Shown in pieces: positions 17,990 to 26,655 of a stretch of DNA of 64,000 nucleotides; positions within the stretch are counted from its first letter, which is position 1; each line of letters begins with the position of its first letter. A program made the translations under genes and the position numbers. A model generated the notes under the pieces. That model was not told the origin of the DNA. It did no database searches and saw only the letters and a list, made by a program, of their open reading frames with translations. Location: assembly GCA_964542425.1 (NCBI GenBank), contig CAZIUB010000060.1:39060-103059 (forward strand). Reading direction: 5' to 3'. The DNA comes from Dongia_A sp964542425. GTDB lineage: Bacteria; Pseudomonadota; Alphaproteobacteria; Dongiales; Dongiaceae.

Positions 17990-19143
17990 TGGATCATCAC
18001 CCCGGTCAACGCATCGACCTCGCAGTTCCAAGGTTCGCGATCTATGACGCGCCGGACGTAATCGTAGCCCGCCTGCCAGCGCGCCGCGATGCCCTGGGCG
18101 CTGAAATCGATGTCCTTGGTGTGGTCCTCGTTGTCCAGGCGCGGCGCCAGCAATTGCACCAGATGCATGGTGGTGCCGCAGCCATAGGCCACCAATTCCC
18201 GCAACTCGTCGTCCTTGGCCAAGTCCGCGGGAATACGCTTCTCCAATTCGCGGATCACATGGCGCAGGCGGTGTAACTGCTGCTGGCGCGTGACATGGCT
18301 CAGGCCACGGCTCGCGTACTGGATGTCCTTTTGCCGCGACATCGCCTGCCAGATGCTTTCCGGTGCCGGGCCATCGGGTTGCCACATATTGACCGAGAAA
18401 ATCAACCCGTCGCGTCGCGGCCGATCGTCGAACACCACTTCGATCGGGGTGTTGGAATAGATGCCGCCATCCCAATAAGGTTCGCCATCGATCACGACCG
18501 CCGGGAAGGCCGGCGGCAGCGCGCCCGAGGCCATGATATGGGCGTGTTCGAGCACCATGTCCCGGCTGTCGAAATAACGCATTTCCCCGGACCTGGCGTT
18601 GACCGCGCCCATGGTGAGGCGCACATGCTTGGCGTTGATGTATTTTGTATCGACCAGCGTGCCCAGCGTCTCCTTCAAGGGTTCGGTGGAATAGTACGCG
18701 GCCTTCTCGATTCCGGCCGGTTAATGCGCGCCATACATCGCCAACGGATTGGGTTGGAAGAATCCGGGCACGCCATGGGTCACGATTCCGAGATTTCCCA
18801 TCATGCCGCCGAACCAGGCCGAAAAGGCCTCTTCCAGGGGATAGCGCGGGCGCAATCCATCCCAGAATTCGCGCAATCGCGGCAATCGCTGCGAGACCTC
18901 GTTCCCGGCGATGATGGAAGCGTTGATGGCCCCGATCGAGGTGCCGATCACCCAATCGGGCTCGATTCCGGCCTCGCTCAGGCCCTGGTAGACGCCGGCC
19001 TGATAGGCGCCGAGCGCGCCTCCGCCCTGGAGCACCAGAGCGATCTGGCCCGAGGGCCGGCGGCGATCCGATTCCGACGGGTGCGCCCGGCCGGCCGCTG
19101 ACTTGCCGGCGATATCGCGTGCGAGTCTGTTCATCGATTCCAT
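17986..19143 (-). pseudogene. Patatin-like phospholipase with an in-frame TAA
   Basis: The frame from the ATG at 19143 to 17986 encodes a patatin fold plus a C-terminal DUF3734-like part. It is interrupted by one TAA codon at 18723-18721 (codon 141). Before it lie the oxyanion-hole motif QGGGALGAYQAG and the nucleophile elbow GTSIG. After it, in the same frame, come AAYYSTEPLKETL and the catalytic Asp motif DGGIYSNTP. Ser and Asp of the dyad are therefore separated by the stop. No frameshift is needed, so this is a point nonsense mutation, a sequence error or a read-through case. Downstream translation could restart at the ATG at 18678, but that product lacks the Ser. Confidence 0.85.
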
Positions 19144-19384
19144 CCATCAATTCATTGGCGGCGGCCAGGGGCCGGGGGGTTGGCACATCCCTAGCGATCC
19201 ATCCCAGCCGGAGTTAGCCCCTAACCGCGATATTCCTCCGATTGGTGAACAGAGGGAATTGCCGTGGCGCTATGGATTCGATGTCCCCGTGACATGCAAA
19301 CAGGCGAGAGCACCGGCAAAATATCGGCTGAATGCGGCAATTGCCGCTCGGTTCCGACCTGCCGGTAACGGGTGGAGCCGCGGC

Positions 19385-20470
19385 TCAGGCCTCGGCGAAG
19401 CGCACGACCGCGATCGGCGGCAGCCGAGCCTCGGGGCTGGTCCAAGAATCGCCGCCATCCTCGGATATCCACAGGCCGCCGCTCGTGGAACCGATGGCGA
19501 GAACCTCGCCGCTGTCATCGATGGCAAGCCCGTGGCGCCAAACCAGATCGTAGGCATGATGTTGCGGCAGGCCCTTGCTCAACACGTCGAAGCTGTTCCC
19601 GCCGTCACGGGTGCGGGCGACCACGACCTTGCCGTCAACCGGGATGCGCCGCTCGTCCTTGACCGCGGGCACGAACCACGCCGTCTTTGGGTCGCTGGGA
19701 TGGGCCGCTACGGCAAAACCGAATTTCGAGGGGCGAATCGCCGTCACCTCGCGCCAAGTGGCGCCCGAATCCTCCGAGCGGAAGACGCCGTTGTGGTGCT
19801 GGCACCACATGATCTCGGGGCTTGCCCGGCAGCGCGCCAGCAAATGAATGTCCTGGGCGATCGGGTCGCCGCGCCGCTCCGGGGGCATGTATTCGTTGTA
19901 CATGCCCTGGTTGATGATGCGCCAGCTTACGCCGGTGTCGGTGCTTGCCCACACCCCCGCGCAAGACACGCCAATCCGGATATCCGATGAATCGCTGGGA
20001 TCAATGAGCACGGTGTTGATGCCGGGCAACTCGCCGGCGATGCCCATCCATTGCCGGCGCTCCGGCATCCGCCACAGCGCCTCGTTCAGTAACCAGGAGA
20101 GACCATTGTCGTCGGAGCGAAAAAGCCCGCCCGGAATCGTACCCGCCCACAGGCGCCCCTCGACGCCGCCCCGCTCCAGCGCCCAGATCTTGGTCAAGGA
20201 CCAGGGATGCGGGCCATCGCCGGCATCCTCCGGCTTGGGCGGAAACACCGGCACCGCGAGCTCGTTCCATGCCCCGGCGAAATCGCGTCGCCACAGCTTG
20301 GCGCCGAAATGACCGAGATCGAGTGCCGCCAGCAACGAGGAATCGGAATCCGGCAGCAGTGCCGAGACCGGGTCGCCCAGGAACCAGGCATCGAGGACTT
20401 CCCAAGTGCCGTTGCGCCGGCCGATCTCGAACAAACCCTTGTGTGTTCCGACATGGAGCCGATCCGTCAT
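19385..20470 (-). CDS. BNR/Vps10-like beta-propeller protein
   Basis: 361 residues, no signal peptide. Several repeats resemble sialidase Asp-box or photosystem-stability-factor blades: LFRSDDNGLSW, VWASTDTGVSW, VFRSEDSGATW, VARTRDGGNSF and LWISEDGGDSW. The S-x-D-x-G-x-(S/T)-W pattern recurs about every 40-70 residues. This supports a propeller but not sialidase activity, because no catalytic Arg triad can be assigned. It ends with VVRFAEA. The MoaD/ThiS-like gene lies 11 bases upstream on the same strand, so the two are probably co-expressed. The roughly 240 bases downstream, up to the patatin gene, hold nothing I recognise. Confidence 0.75.
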   Translation of the reverse strand: MTDRLHVGTHKGLFEIGRRNGTWEVLDAWFLGDPVSALLPDSDSSLLAALDLGHFGAKLWRRDFAGAWNELAVPVFPPKPEDAGDGPHPWSLTKIWALERGGVEGRLWAGTIPGGLFRSDDNGLSWLLNEALWRMPERRQWMGIAGELPGINTVLIDPSDSSDIRIGVSCAGVWASTDTGVSWRIINQGMYNEYMPPERRGDPIAQDIHLLARCRASPEIMWCQHHNGVFRSEDSGATWREVTAIRPSKFGFAVAAHPSDPKTAWFVPAVKDERRIPVDGKVVVARTRDGGNSFDVLSKGLPQHHAYDLVWRHGLAIDDSGEVLAIGSTSGGLWISEDGGDSWTSPEARLPPIAVVRFAEA

Positions 20471-20481
20471 TTTTCCCTCCC

Positions 20482-20751
20482 TCAGCCACCAGTCAGCGCT
20501 TGAAAGACGTGGATTTCGTCACGCCGGCCGACGGGGTCGGTCAATCGCGCGCGATCGGCGACCGGTTCACCGTTGACATAGATCGCGACGTGCCGGCGCA
20601 GGGCGCCCTGATCGTCAAGCACGTAGCCACGCAGGACTGGCCGTGACGCGAACACGGCTTCGAGCGCGTCGCGAACATTGGACGCATCAACCTCGCTCGA
20701 TGGGGCGGAATGAAATCGCGCCAAAGCGCGCGTGAAGGTGATGGTTGGCAT
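20482..20751 (-). CDS. MoaD/ThiS-like ubiquitin-fold protein with C-terminal Gly-Gly
   Basis: 89 residues from the ATG at 20751; a longer frame adds an Arg/Pro-rich stretch that looks non-coding. The sequence has a beta-grasp pattern, VYVNGEPV-like in HVAIYVNGEPVADRARL, then the RDEIHVFQALTGG end. The terminal GG is the feature activated in MoaD, ThiS and related sulfur carriers. No MoaE, ThiG or E1-like activator lies nearby, so the acceptor is unknown. The pairing with the propeller protein downstream suggests a joint role. The 265 bases upstream before hicB hold no gene I can support. Confidence 0.75.
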   Translation of the reverse strand: MPTITFTRALARFHSAPSSEVDASNVRDALEAVFASRPVLRGYVLDDQGALRRHVAIYVNGEPVADRARLTDPVGRRDEIHVFQALTGG

Positions 20752-21016
20752 GATCCTAGCTTGGCGCCGGCAAGCGCGCTCGGCCGGGCCCGCAGGCGTA
20801 TCTGGCCGCTTCAATCCCGATACCAGCACAATTTTCCATGGCGGCGTCCAGCGCGAGTACGAAGGCCGACTTAGCGGATCGGTATCGTAGCGCACCAGCG
20901 CATCGATGGCCAATAGGGTCGTATCCGATTGGATGCGCGAGGTTCCGCGGACAATTTCAGGGCTCGGATCAATGCGCTCAATCCGCGATCATGCCTCATG
21001 CCACCATGGGGATCCG

Positions 21017-21331
21017 TCAGGCCACCGTCTCGATGCGACGGGCGATCCACTGATTGAGACTGAGACCCTCGGCCTCGGCGCGAAGGGCGGCACGGCGATG
21101 AGTTTCCGGATCCAAACGCAGCGGAATCTTACCGCTATAGGGGCGGTCCGGCTTCTCGCCGCGCGCGGCGCAAAAGGCAAGGTAATCGTCGATGCTGTCG
21201 CGGAAGGCCCGTTCGACCTGGGCGAAGCTCCGACCCTCGAAGGTGATAACATCGCGCAGACCGACAACTCGGCCGACGAAAGTACCATCGTCAGCTTCGG
21301 TCAAGCCGATGCAGCCCTTGTATTCAAGCAT
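21017..21331 (-). CDS. hicB: HicB-family antitoxin
   Basis: 104 residues from the ATG at 21331. The N-terminal degenerate RNase-H-like domain has YKGCIGLTEADDGTFVGRVVGL and a segment like TFEGRSFAQVERAFRDSIDDYL. The C-terminal part GKIPLRLDPETHRRAALRAEA...NQWIARRI is a ribbon-helix-helix DNA-binding domain, so it can repress its own promoter. It overlaps the end of hicA by 8 bases, the usual toxin-first order. Confidence 0.9.
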   Translation of the reverse strand: MLEYKGCIGLTEADDGTFVGRVVGLRDVITFEGRSFAQVERAFRDSIDDYLAFCAARGEKPDRPYSGKIPLRLDPETHRRAALRAEAEGLSLNQWIARRIETVA

Positions 21332-21599
21332 GATCACGCTCCTTTCCTGGCTCGATTCCGGCCGCGTCAAGAAAATCCCGGACGCTGCGTACCGTTTCGC
21401 GCTTGGCAACCGGGCTCTGGTGCGGCCGGTGAAACACAGCCCGTACACCGCCCAGCGCCACACGAACTCGGCTACCGGCCCCGTCGCTGATCTCGGCTCC
21501 AAGAGCCTGGAACAGCGATTCGATCTCGGCCCATCGCGGATCGGCCGGAGCAGGTTCGGCGAAGATTCGGGCCAAGATCTGCCTTTGGCGCCGGTTCAT
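21324..21599 (-). CDS. hicA: HicA-family mRNA interferase toxin
   Basis: 91 residues. The C-terminal half has the dsRBD-like HicA pattern with the active-site His region GVRAVFHRPHQ and VRSVRDFLDAAGI. It probably cleaves mRNA during ribosome-associated translation unless bound by HicB. There is no obvious ribosome-binding site: the six bases ATTATA (TATAAT on the minus strand) lie one base before the ATG, so the transcript may be leaderless or start internally. A/T-rich sequence upstream contrasts with the surroundings and suggests acquisition. Confidence 0.85.
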   Translation of the reverse strand: MNRRQRQILARIFAEPAPADPRWAEIESLFQALGAEISDGAGSRVRVALGGVRAVFHRPHQSPVAKRETVRSVRDFLDAAGIEPGKERDHA

Positions 21600-21600
21600 T

Positions 21601-21606
21601 ATTATA
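21601..21606 (-). promoter_or_regulatory. Possible -10 box of hicAB
   Basis: TATAAT on the minus strand, with TTGAAA about 21 bases further upstream (near 21628-21633). The spacing is longer than the optimum and the box almost touches the hicA ATG. The remaining bases up to 21885 hold no recognisable gene. Confidence 0.3.
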
Positions 21607-21885
21607 TGAAATCAAAAATACATATCGTTTCAAGGCCGCTCAACCGGAATAGAACCCGGCCCGCGCCTCGGCCCATTCTTCCGACCAATGGACGGTCTTA
21701 GGCGATGTCTATGACCACTGGTAAATCCAGGCGGCAAACCGTCGTTCTCATAAGTGTATCGTCGTCGCTCGGTGCAATCAGGCGTAGCATTGCAGCTGAC
21801 CCTCGTACAATACGTCGAAGTCGCCGCCGACATCATGGCAAAGCTGAATTGCAATACACAACGGCGCTGAGCGCGATGCCGGGAA

Positions 21886-22800
21886 TTAAGCGCTCCCCAT
21901 CCAATCCGCGATCAGGCGCCAGGCGATGGAATCGCGCCTTGGCAGGCGGAAGGTCTCGTTCTCGGGCGAATCGCGCAATTCATCGCGCGTGTACCAGCGG
22001 GCCTCGTCGATTTCCCGGCGGTCGAGTTGGAGCGTCTCGGTCGTGGCCTCGGCGATGAACCCGATCATCAGGCCGGAGGGAAACGGCCAAGGCTGCGAGC
22101 CGAAATAGTGCACTTCAGCAAGCCGCAGCCCCGATTCCTCCAAGGTCTCGCGCCGGACCGCGTCCTCCAGGGTCTCGCCCGGCTCTACGAAGCCGGCCAG
22201 CACCGAATGCATGCCCGGCGGCCAGCCGGCCTGGCGCCCCAGAAGGACGCGATCGCAATGGGTCACACGCATGATGATCGCGGGGTCGATCCTCGGGAAA
22301 CTCTCGATCCCGCATTGGGGATCGGTGCAGCGCCGCACATGGCCGGCCTGTTCGCTCCTGGTCGGCCGCCCGCAGGCGCCACAAAACAGATGCCGGGAAT
22401 GCCAATGCGCCATGCCGCGCGCGAGTGCCGCCAACCCGCCATCCAGTTCCGGCAGCAATGGCCCAATCGCGCGCAGATCGGCCGGCCGGCCGAGCGAAGC
22501 GATTCGCGCCTCCGGGAAATGCGACAAATCGACCGCGACATGCGCCGCCTCGTTCTCGATGCCCAGCAGCACCACCATGCTCGCTTCCTCGATCAACATC
22601 TTGTGATCGCGAAGCGCAAGCACGCGCAATTCCGCTTCCCCTACACCGACTAGTGTGTGGCCGCGCCAAACCACGTGAATCATGGTCGCCGGGTCGTTCA
22701 ATCGCGCCTCCAGCCAATCGGAATCGTGGCGACGCTCGGCCGCGCGATTGAATCCGCCCGTAGAGTAGAAATTGACAAGACCTTCTGGTCCTTGGATCAT
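21886..22800 (-). CDS. nudC: NAD(H) pyrophosphatase / decapping Nudix enzyme NudC
   Basis: 304 residues from the ATG at 22800. An N-terminal domain is followed by a four-Cys zinc ribbon (C140, C143, C158, C163). The Nudix box GFVEPGETLEDAVRRETLEE starts at about residue 203, and the NudC-specific motif SQPWPFPSGLM lies just after. All catalytic Glu residues are present. It hydrolyses NADH to NMNH and AMP and removes NAD caps from RNA in family members studied. It is divergently arranged with the small exported protein gene at 22828, with only 27 bases between the starts. Confidence 0.93.
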   Translation of the reverse strand: MIQGPEGLVNFYSTGGFNRAAERRHDSDWLEARLNDPATMIHVVWRGHTLVGVGEAELRVLALRDHKMLIEEASMVVLLGIENEAAHVAVDLSHFPEARIASLGRPADLRAIGPLLPELDGGLAALARGMAHWHSRHLFCGACGRPTRSEQAGHVRRCTDPQCGIESFPRIDPAIIMRVTHCDRVLLGRQAGWPPGMHSVLAGFVEPGETLEDAVRRETLEESGLRLAEVHYFGSQPWPFPSGLMIGFIAEATTETLQLDRREIDEARWYTRDELRDSPENETFRLPRRDSIAWRLIADWMGSA

Positions 22801-22827
22801 CACGCACCGACCTGGGAGGGGATCCTG

Positions 22828-23517
22828 ATGGTGATGGCCCAGCTTGCTCTTTCCGTCAACAATTGGCTTCGCGTTGTTGTGTTCCTGTTGGCGCTGGCGT
22901 TCCTCGGCGCCCCATCCTGGGCGCTCTCGCCCGTGGACGCGCCCAGCGGCAGCTACATCTATCAGGTGAGCCGCGACGGCCAGGTGATCGGCCTGTTGCG
23001 GCAGGATTTCGCGCGCCAGAATGAGCGCCTGGTGGTTGTCACCGCCGCCGATATCGAAGTCACGCTGCTCGGTTTCAGTCTTTACGAAGCCGATCAGCGA
23101 GTCGAGGAAACCTGGCGGAACGGCGTGCTGCAATCCGTGGTTTCGAACGCCAATGTCGACGGCGAGGATCGCCAGGTGACGCTGCGCCGAGAGGGCAATC
23201 GGCTGGTCGGCGTCTATAACGGCAAGGAGCGCGATCTCTCGGCCAAGTTAATTCCGACCACGCTGTGGAACAGCGCCATCGTCGAGGCGCGGGCGGTTCT
23301 GGATACTGCCAAGGGAAAGATCCGGAAGGTCACCGTCACCGACCTCGGGCCGGAGCGGATCAGCCTGCCCGAGGGCGAAATCATGGCGCGCCGCTACGCC
23401 ATCGCCGGCGAGTTCCGCCGGCAATTGTGGTATGACGAGGCGGGTGTGCTGGTGGCGGTCGAAATGCAGGCCAAGGATGGCTCCATCATTCGCCAGGAAT
23501 TGCTGCAACGGCCGTGA
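22828..23517 (+). CDS. Exported protein of unknown function (DUF6134-like)
   Basis: 229 residues. The ATG at 22828 has GGGAGGG about 10 bases upstream. The signal sequence is VVVFLLALAFLGAPSWA-LSP. The mature part is beta-rich with no catalytic motif (IYQVSRDGQVIGLLRQDF, VEETWRNGVLQSVVSNANVDG, LWYDEAGVLVAVEMQAKDGS). This resembles DUF6134/DUF3108-like periplasmic proteins predicted to form an open beta-barrel. The gap to nudC is too short for two separate promoters unless one overlaps the nudC start. Confidence 0.65.
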   Translation: MVMAQLALSVNNWLRVVVFLLALAFLGAPSWALSPVDAPSGSYIYQVSRDGQVIGLLRQDFARQNERLVVVTAADIEVTLLGFSLYEADQRVEETWRNGVLQSVVSNANVDGEDRQVTLRREGNRLVGVYNGKERDLSAKLIPTTLWNSAIVEARAVLDTAKGKIRKVTVTDLGPERISLPEGEIMARRYAIAGEFRRQLWYDEAGVLVAVEMQAKDGSIIRQELLQRP

Positions 23518-23519
23518 GT

Positions 23520-23644
23520 CCAGTGTCGTGGCTCCAATGCCTGATTCCCAATCATTCCCATAGGAACCACAACACATGCCATTGAGTTCGCTGGTGTTCC
23601 GGGCCGACATGTCCCTGGAGCGGATGTCGGTTGCGGAACACTAG
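23520..23644 (+). repeat. Family B element, copy B3
   Basis: CCAGTGTCGTGGCTCC at the left, family B linker ATGCCATTGAGTTCGCTGGT, then hairpin 2 with GGGCCGACATGTCCCTGG and a final CGGAACACTAG. It begins 3 bases after the stop of the upstream gene and ends 15 bases before the ffs promoter. Confidence 0.85.
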
Positions 23645-23658
23645 AACGCGGAATCCTG

Positions 23659-23689
23659 TTGCGGGGGTAAAGCCGGTTCCTGGTATACT
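23659..23689 (+). promoter_or_regulatory. Likely promoter of the SRP RNA gene
   Basis: TTGCGG (23659-23664) and TATACT (23684-23689) with 19 bases between them, about 7 bases before the predicted RNA 5' end. The spacing is slightly long. Confidence 0.45.
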
Positions 23690-23692
23690 GAC

Positions 23693-23792
23693 CCTCGGGA
23701 GGTTGGCGGCGGGCGAATGTCTCGCCAACCCGGTCAGGTCCGGAAGGAAGCAGCCGTAACGAGTTTTGTTCGAGTCGCTTGTCAGCCTCCCA
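23693..23792 (+). ncRNA. ffs: Small SRP (4.5S) RNA
   Basis: Contains the invariant SRP domain IV sequence GGTCAGGTCCGGAAGGAAGC followed by AGCCGTAACGA (about 23732-23762). The 5' GGGAGGTTGG pairs with the 3' GTCAGCCTCCC to close a hairpin of about 100 bases. It scaffolds Ffh for targeting membrane proteins. Location just upstream of dnaX matches other alphaproteobacteria. Ends are estimated from base pairing. Confidence 0.93.
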
Positions 23793-23858
23793 CCCGATCA
23801 GCGGCTGCTCGCCGTCCCATTTCACGCCACGCCAAAGCCGCCGGAAGGCGGGTTCGCC

Positions 23859-25715
23859 ATGAATGACGGATCGCCGCCACCTCCGACGCAAATCCCCGCC
23901 GCGGCCCCCGCCTATCGCGTGCTCGCGCGCAAATACCGGCCCAGCGATTTCTCCGGCCTGATCGGCCAGGAGGCGCTGGTGCGCACGCTAGGCAACGCCA
24001 TCGCCCAGGGGCGGCTGGCCCATGGCTTCATGCTGACGGGGGTGCGCGGGGTGGGCAAGACCACGACCGCGCGCATCCTGGCGCGCTGCGTCAACTGCGT
24101 CGGCCCGGACGGCAAGGGCGCGGTCACGGCGGAGCCCTGCGGCGCCTGTGAGCATTGCCTGGCCATCGCCGAGGATCGCCACGTCGATGTGATCGAGATG
24201 GACGCCGCCAGCCGAACCGGCATCGACGACATCCGGGAACTGATCGAGGGCGTGCGCTATCGGCCGGTCTCGGCCCGTTACAAGGTCTATATCATCGACG
24301 AAGTTCACATGCTCTCGGACAAGGCATTCAACGCGCTCCTGAAGACTCTGGAGGAGCCGCCGCAGCACGTGAAATTCATTTTCGCCACGACCGAGATTCG
24401 CAAGGTTCCGGTCACCGTGCTGTCGCGCTGTCAGCGTTTCGATCTGCGCCGGGTCGGCCACGACGAATTGGCCAGCCATTTCGCCGCCATTGCCGAGCGC
24501 GAAGGGGCGGCGATATCGCCGGGCGCCTTGCGCCTGATCGCGCGCGCGGCCGATGGCTCGGTGCGCGATGGGCTGTCGCTCCTGGATCAGGCGATCACCC
24601 TCGGGCCCTCGGACGTCCCCTTGGGCGTCCCGGGAGCCGAGATCGACGAGGCAATGGTCCGCGACATGTTGGGTCTTGCCGATCGCACCCGATTGATCGA
24701 GCTCTATCAGGCATTGCTCGATGGAAAAGCGCCGGTTGCACTCGATCATCTGGCCGATTTGTATCAATCCGGCGCCGATCCGTCCGTCGTCATCCAGGAC
24801 TTGTTGGATCTCACTCACTGGCTGACGCGGATCAAGACAATGCCGGCCGATCTCGACGATCCGGCAGTTCCCGAGGCCGAACGGCAATGGGGCCGCCGGG
24901 TTGGACCGCTCCTCGGTCTGCCCTTGCTGGCGCGGTTCTGGCAAATGCTGCTCAAGGGTTTGGCCGAGACCCAACAAGCTTCGCAACCGCTGGCGGCGGC
25001 GGAAATGGTCCTCATCCGGCTGATCCATGCGGCGCAACTGCCCGATCCGGCCGATCTCGTTCGCCGGTTGTCGGGTATGGCGCCCTCGGGCGGGTCGCAT
25101 TCCCGCCCGACTTCCGCTCCAAACGGCGCGCCGGAGGGGCCAAGGATGGGATTGAGCGCGGTCAGGGCCGAGCCCGGCGCGAGTAACAACCAGACTAGTG
25201 CCCAAGGTGGTTTTCCGGGCGCCATCCAGGATTCCGGCGCGGCGCTGGCGCTTGTGCCGGAGAACGCAGGCGTCGATCTGCCCAGGCCCGCTACTTTCCA
25301 AGAGGTAGTCGAGCTGTTCAAGCACCGGCGCGAGGCCCTGCTTTCGGCGCATCTCCAGGGCGATGTGCATCTGGTCCGATTCGAGCCCGGCAGGATCGAG
25401 TTCCGTCCCGGCGCCAAGGCCCCTGCCAATCTCGCCAACCGGATCGCGGCTTGCCTCAATGAGTGGACCGGGCGGCGCTGGCTCGTTGGCATTTCGGCCG
25501 AGGAGGGAGCGCCGACCATGAGGGAGCAGGCGGCCAGCCACCAGACCGATCTGCGCCAGCGCGCGGCCAATCATCCGCTGGTCAAGGCGGTGATGGCCGC
25601 CTTTCCAGGTGCGCGCATCGAGGAGGTCCGCGACTTGACCGGACCCGCCACGACCGATAATCCAGCCCCCGAACCGGGGACGGGCGATCCGGCTTCCGAG
25701 GACGAACCGACATGA
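23859..25715 (+). CDS. dnaX: DNA polymerase III subunit gamma/tau
   Basis: 618 residues from the ATG at 23859. The AAA+ clamp-loader domain has Walker A GVRGVGKTTT (61-70), a zinc module with C77, C94, C97 and C100, Walker B YIIDEVHML and sensor-1 FIFATTEIRKVP with the SRC arginine finger. The lid and collar follow. After a Pro/Ser/Gly-rich linker (about 430-500) comes the tau-like C-terminal domain that contacts the alpha subunit. No obvious A-rich slippery site for a gamma product was seen. ybaB overlaps its stop by 4 bases. Confidence 0.96.
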   Translation: MNDGSPPPPTQIPAAAPAYRVLARKYRPSDFSGLIGQEALVRTLGNAIAQGRLAHGFMLTGVRGVGKTTTARILARCVNCVGPDGKGAVTAEPCGACEHCLAIAEDRHVDVIEMDAASRTGIDDIRELIEGVRYRPVSARYKVYIIDEVHMLSDKAFNALLKTLEEPPQHVKFIFATTEIRKVPVTVLSRCQRFDLRRVGHDELASHFAAIAEREGAAISPGALRLIARAADGSVRDGLSLLDQAITLGPSDVPLGVPGAEIDEAMVRDMLGLADRTRLIELYQALLDGKAPVALDHLADLYQSGADPSVVIQDLLDLTHWLTRIKTMPADLDDPAVPEAERQWGRRVGPLLGLPLLARFWQMLLKGLAETQQASQPLAAAEMVLIRLIHAAQLPDPADLVRRLSGMAPSGGSHSRPTSAPNGAPEGPRMGLSAVRAEPGASNNQTSAQGGFPGAIQDSGAALALVPENAGVDLPRPATFQEVVELFKHRREALLSAHLQGDVHLVRFEPGRIEFRPGAKAPANLANRIAACLNEWTGRRWLVGISAEEGAPTMREQAASHQTDLRQRAANHPLVKAVMAAFPGARIEEVRDLTGPATTDNPAPEPGTGDPASEDEPT

Positions 25716-26035
25716 AGAATTTGAGCCAGATGCTGAAGCAGGCGCAGGACATGCAGGCCAAAATGGCAGAGATGCAGGCATCGCTTGGCGCTACCGAAGC
25801 CACGGGTCAATCAGGTGGCGGCATGGTCAGCGTCACGGTTAATGGCAAGGGCGAGATGAAACGGGTCCGAATCGATCCCAAACTGGCCCAGCCAGAAGAG
25901 ATTCAGATTCTCGAGGATCTGATCCTGGCGGCGTTCCGCGATGCCAAGGCCAAGGCCGATGCGCTCGCCGCCGAGGAGATGGCCAAGCTCACCGGTGGGC
26001 TCAGCCTGCCGCCGGGCTTCAAATTACCGTTCTGA
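25712..26035 (+). CDS. ybaB: YbaB/EbfC nucleoid-associated protein
   Basis: 107 residues. An N-terminal Met/Gln-rich helix (LSQMLKQAQDMQAKMAEMQ) and VSVTVNGKGEMKRVRIDP are diagnostic of the YbaB family, small dimeric DNA-binding proteins. ATGA overlap with dnaX indicates coupling. recR follows 26 bases downstream, giving the widespread dnaX-ybaB-recR operon. Confidence 0.95.
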   Translation: MKNLSQMLKQAQDMQAKMAEMQASLGATEATGQSGGGMVSVTVNGKGEMKRVRIDPKLAQPEEIQILEDLILAAFRDAKAKADALAAEEMAKLTGGLSLPPGFKLPF

Positions 26036-26061
26036 GCCGGCTTGCGGATTCCTATTGCCCC

Positions 26062-26655
26062 ATGGCGCTCACGGAAATCGAACGGCTGATCCAGATTCTC
26101 GCGCGACTTCCCGGCCTGGGTCCGCGATCGGCCAAGCGCGCCGCCTTGCATCTGATCAAGAAAAAGGAAGGCCTGCTTCAACCGCTCATCGAGGCGTTGC
26201 GATCGGTCGATGCCGCGATCCGGGTCTGCGGCATCTGCGGCAATCTGGATGAGACCGATCCCTGCGCGATCTGCGCCGAGGAAAAACGCGATCGCACCGC
26301 CATTTGCGTGGTCGCGGACGTGGCCGATCTGTGGGCGCTGGAGCGCACCGGGGCCTGGCGCGGGCAATATCATGTGCTGGGCGGCTTGCTCTCGGCGCTG
26401 GATGGCGTCGGTCCGGAGCGCCTCTTCATCCCTGCCTTGCTGCGCCGGGTCGAGCAAGGTGGCGTCAAGGAAATCGTGCTGGCGCTTGGCGCCACGGTCG
26501 AGGGCCAGACGACGGCGCATTTCCTGGCCGATAGGCTGCATCCCTTCGCGGTTCCGATTTCGCGGCTGGCCCATGGCGTGCCGGTGGGCGGCGAGCTCGA
26601 CTATCTGGATGACGGCACCTTGATCCAGGCGATCGAGGCGCGACGCGCACTCTAG
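26062..26655 (+). CDS. recR: Recombination mediator RecR
   Basis: 197 residues. A helix-hairpin-helix (LARLPGLGPRSAKRAALHL) is followed by the four-Cys zinc finger CGICGNLDETDPCAIC. A Toprim domain (AICVVADVADLWALERTG) and the C-terminal Walker-B-like segment (GVPVGGELDYLDDGTL) follow. It works with RecF/RecO to load RecA on gapped DNA. The TAG stop overlaps the first CTAG of repeat B4. Confidence 0.96.
   Translation: MALTEIERLIQILARLPGLGPRSAKRAALHLIKKKEGLLQPLIEALRSVDAAIRVCGICGNLDETDPCAICAEEKRDRTAICVVADVADLWALERTGAWRGQYHVLGGLLSALDGVGPERLFIPALLRRVEQGGVKEIVLALGATVEGQTTAHFLADRLHPFAVPISRLAHGVPVGGELDYLDDGTLIQAIEARRAL

Noticed and set aside
21630..21854. Small frame upstream of hicA
   Set aside because: No ribosome-binding site, no family resemblance, and it lies in the A/T-rich probable promoter region.
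22645..22670. ACTAGTGTGTGGCC inside nudC as an element end
   Set aside because: It is within conserved coding sequence and has no paired arm.
25190..25250. CTAGTG inside the dnaX linker as another palindromic element
   Set aside because: ACTAGTGCCCAAGG occurs here but no complementary arm was found nearby, so it is treated as coincidental.
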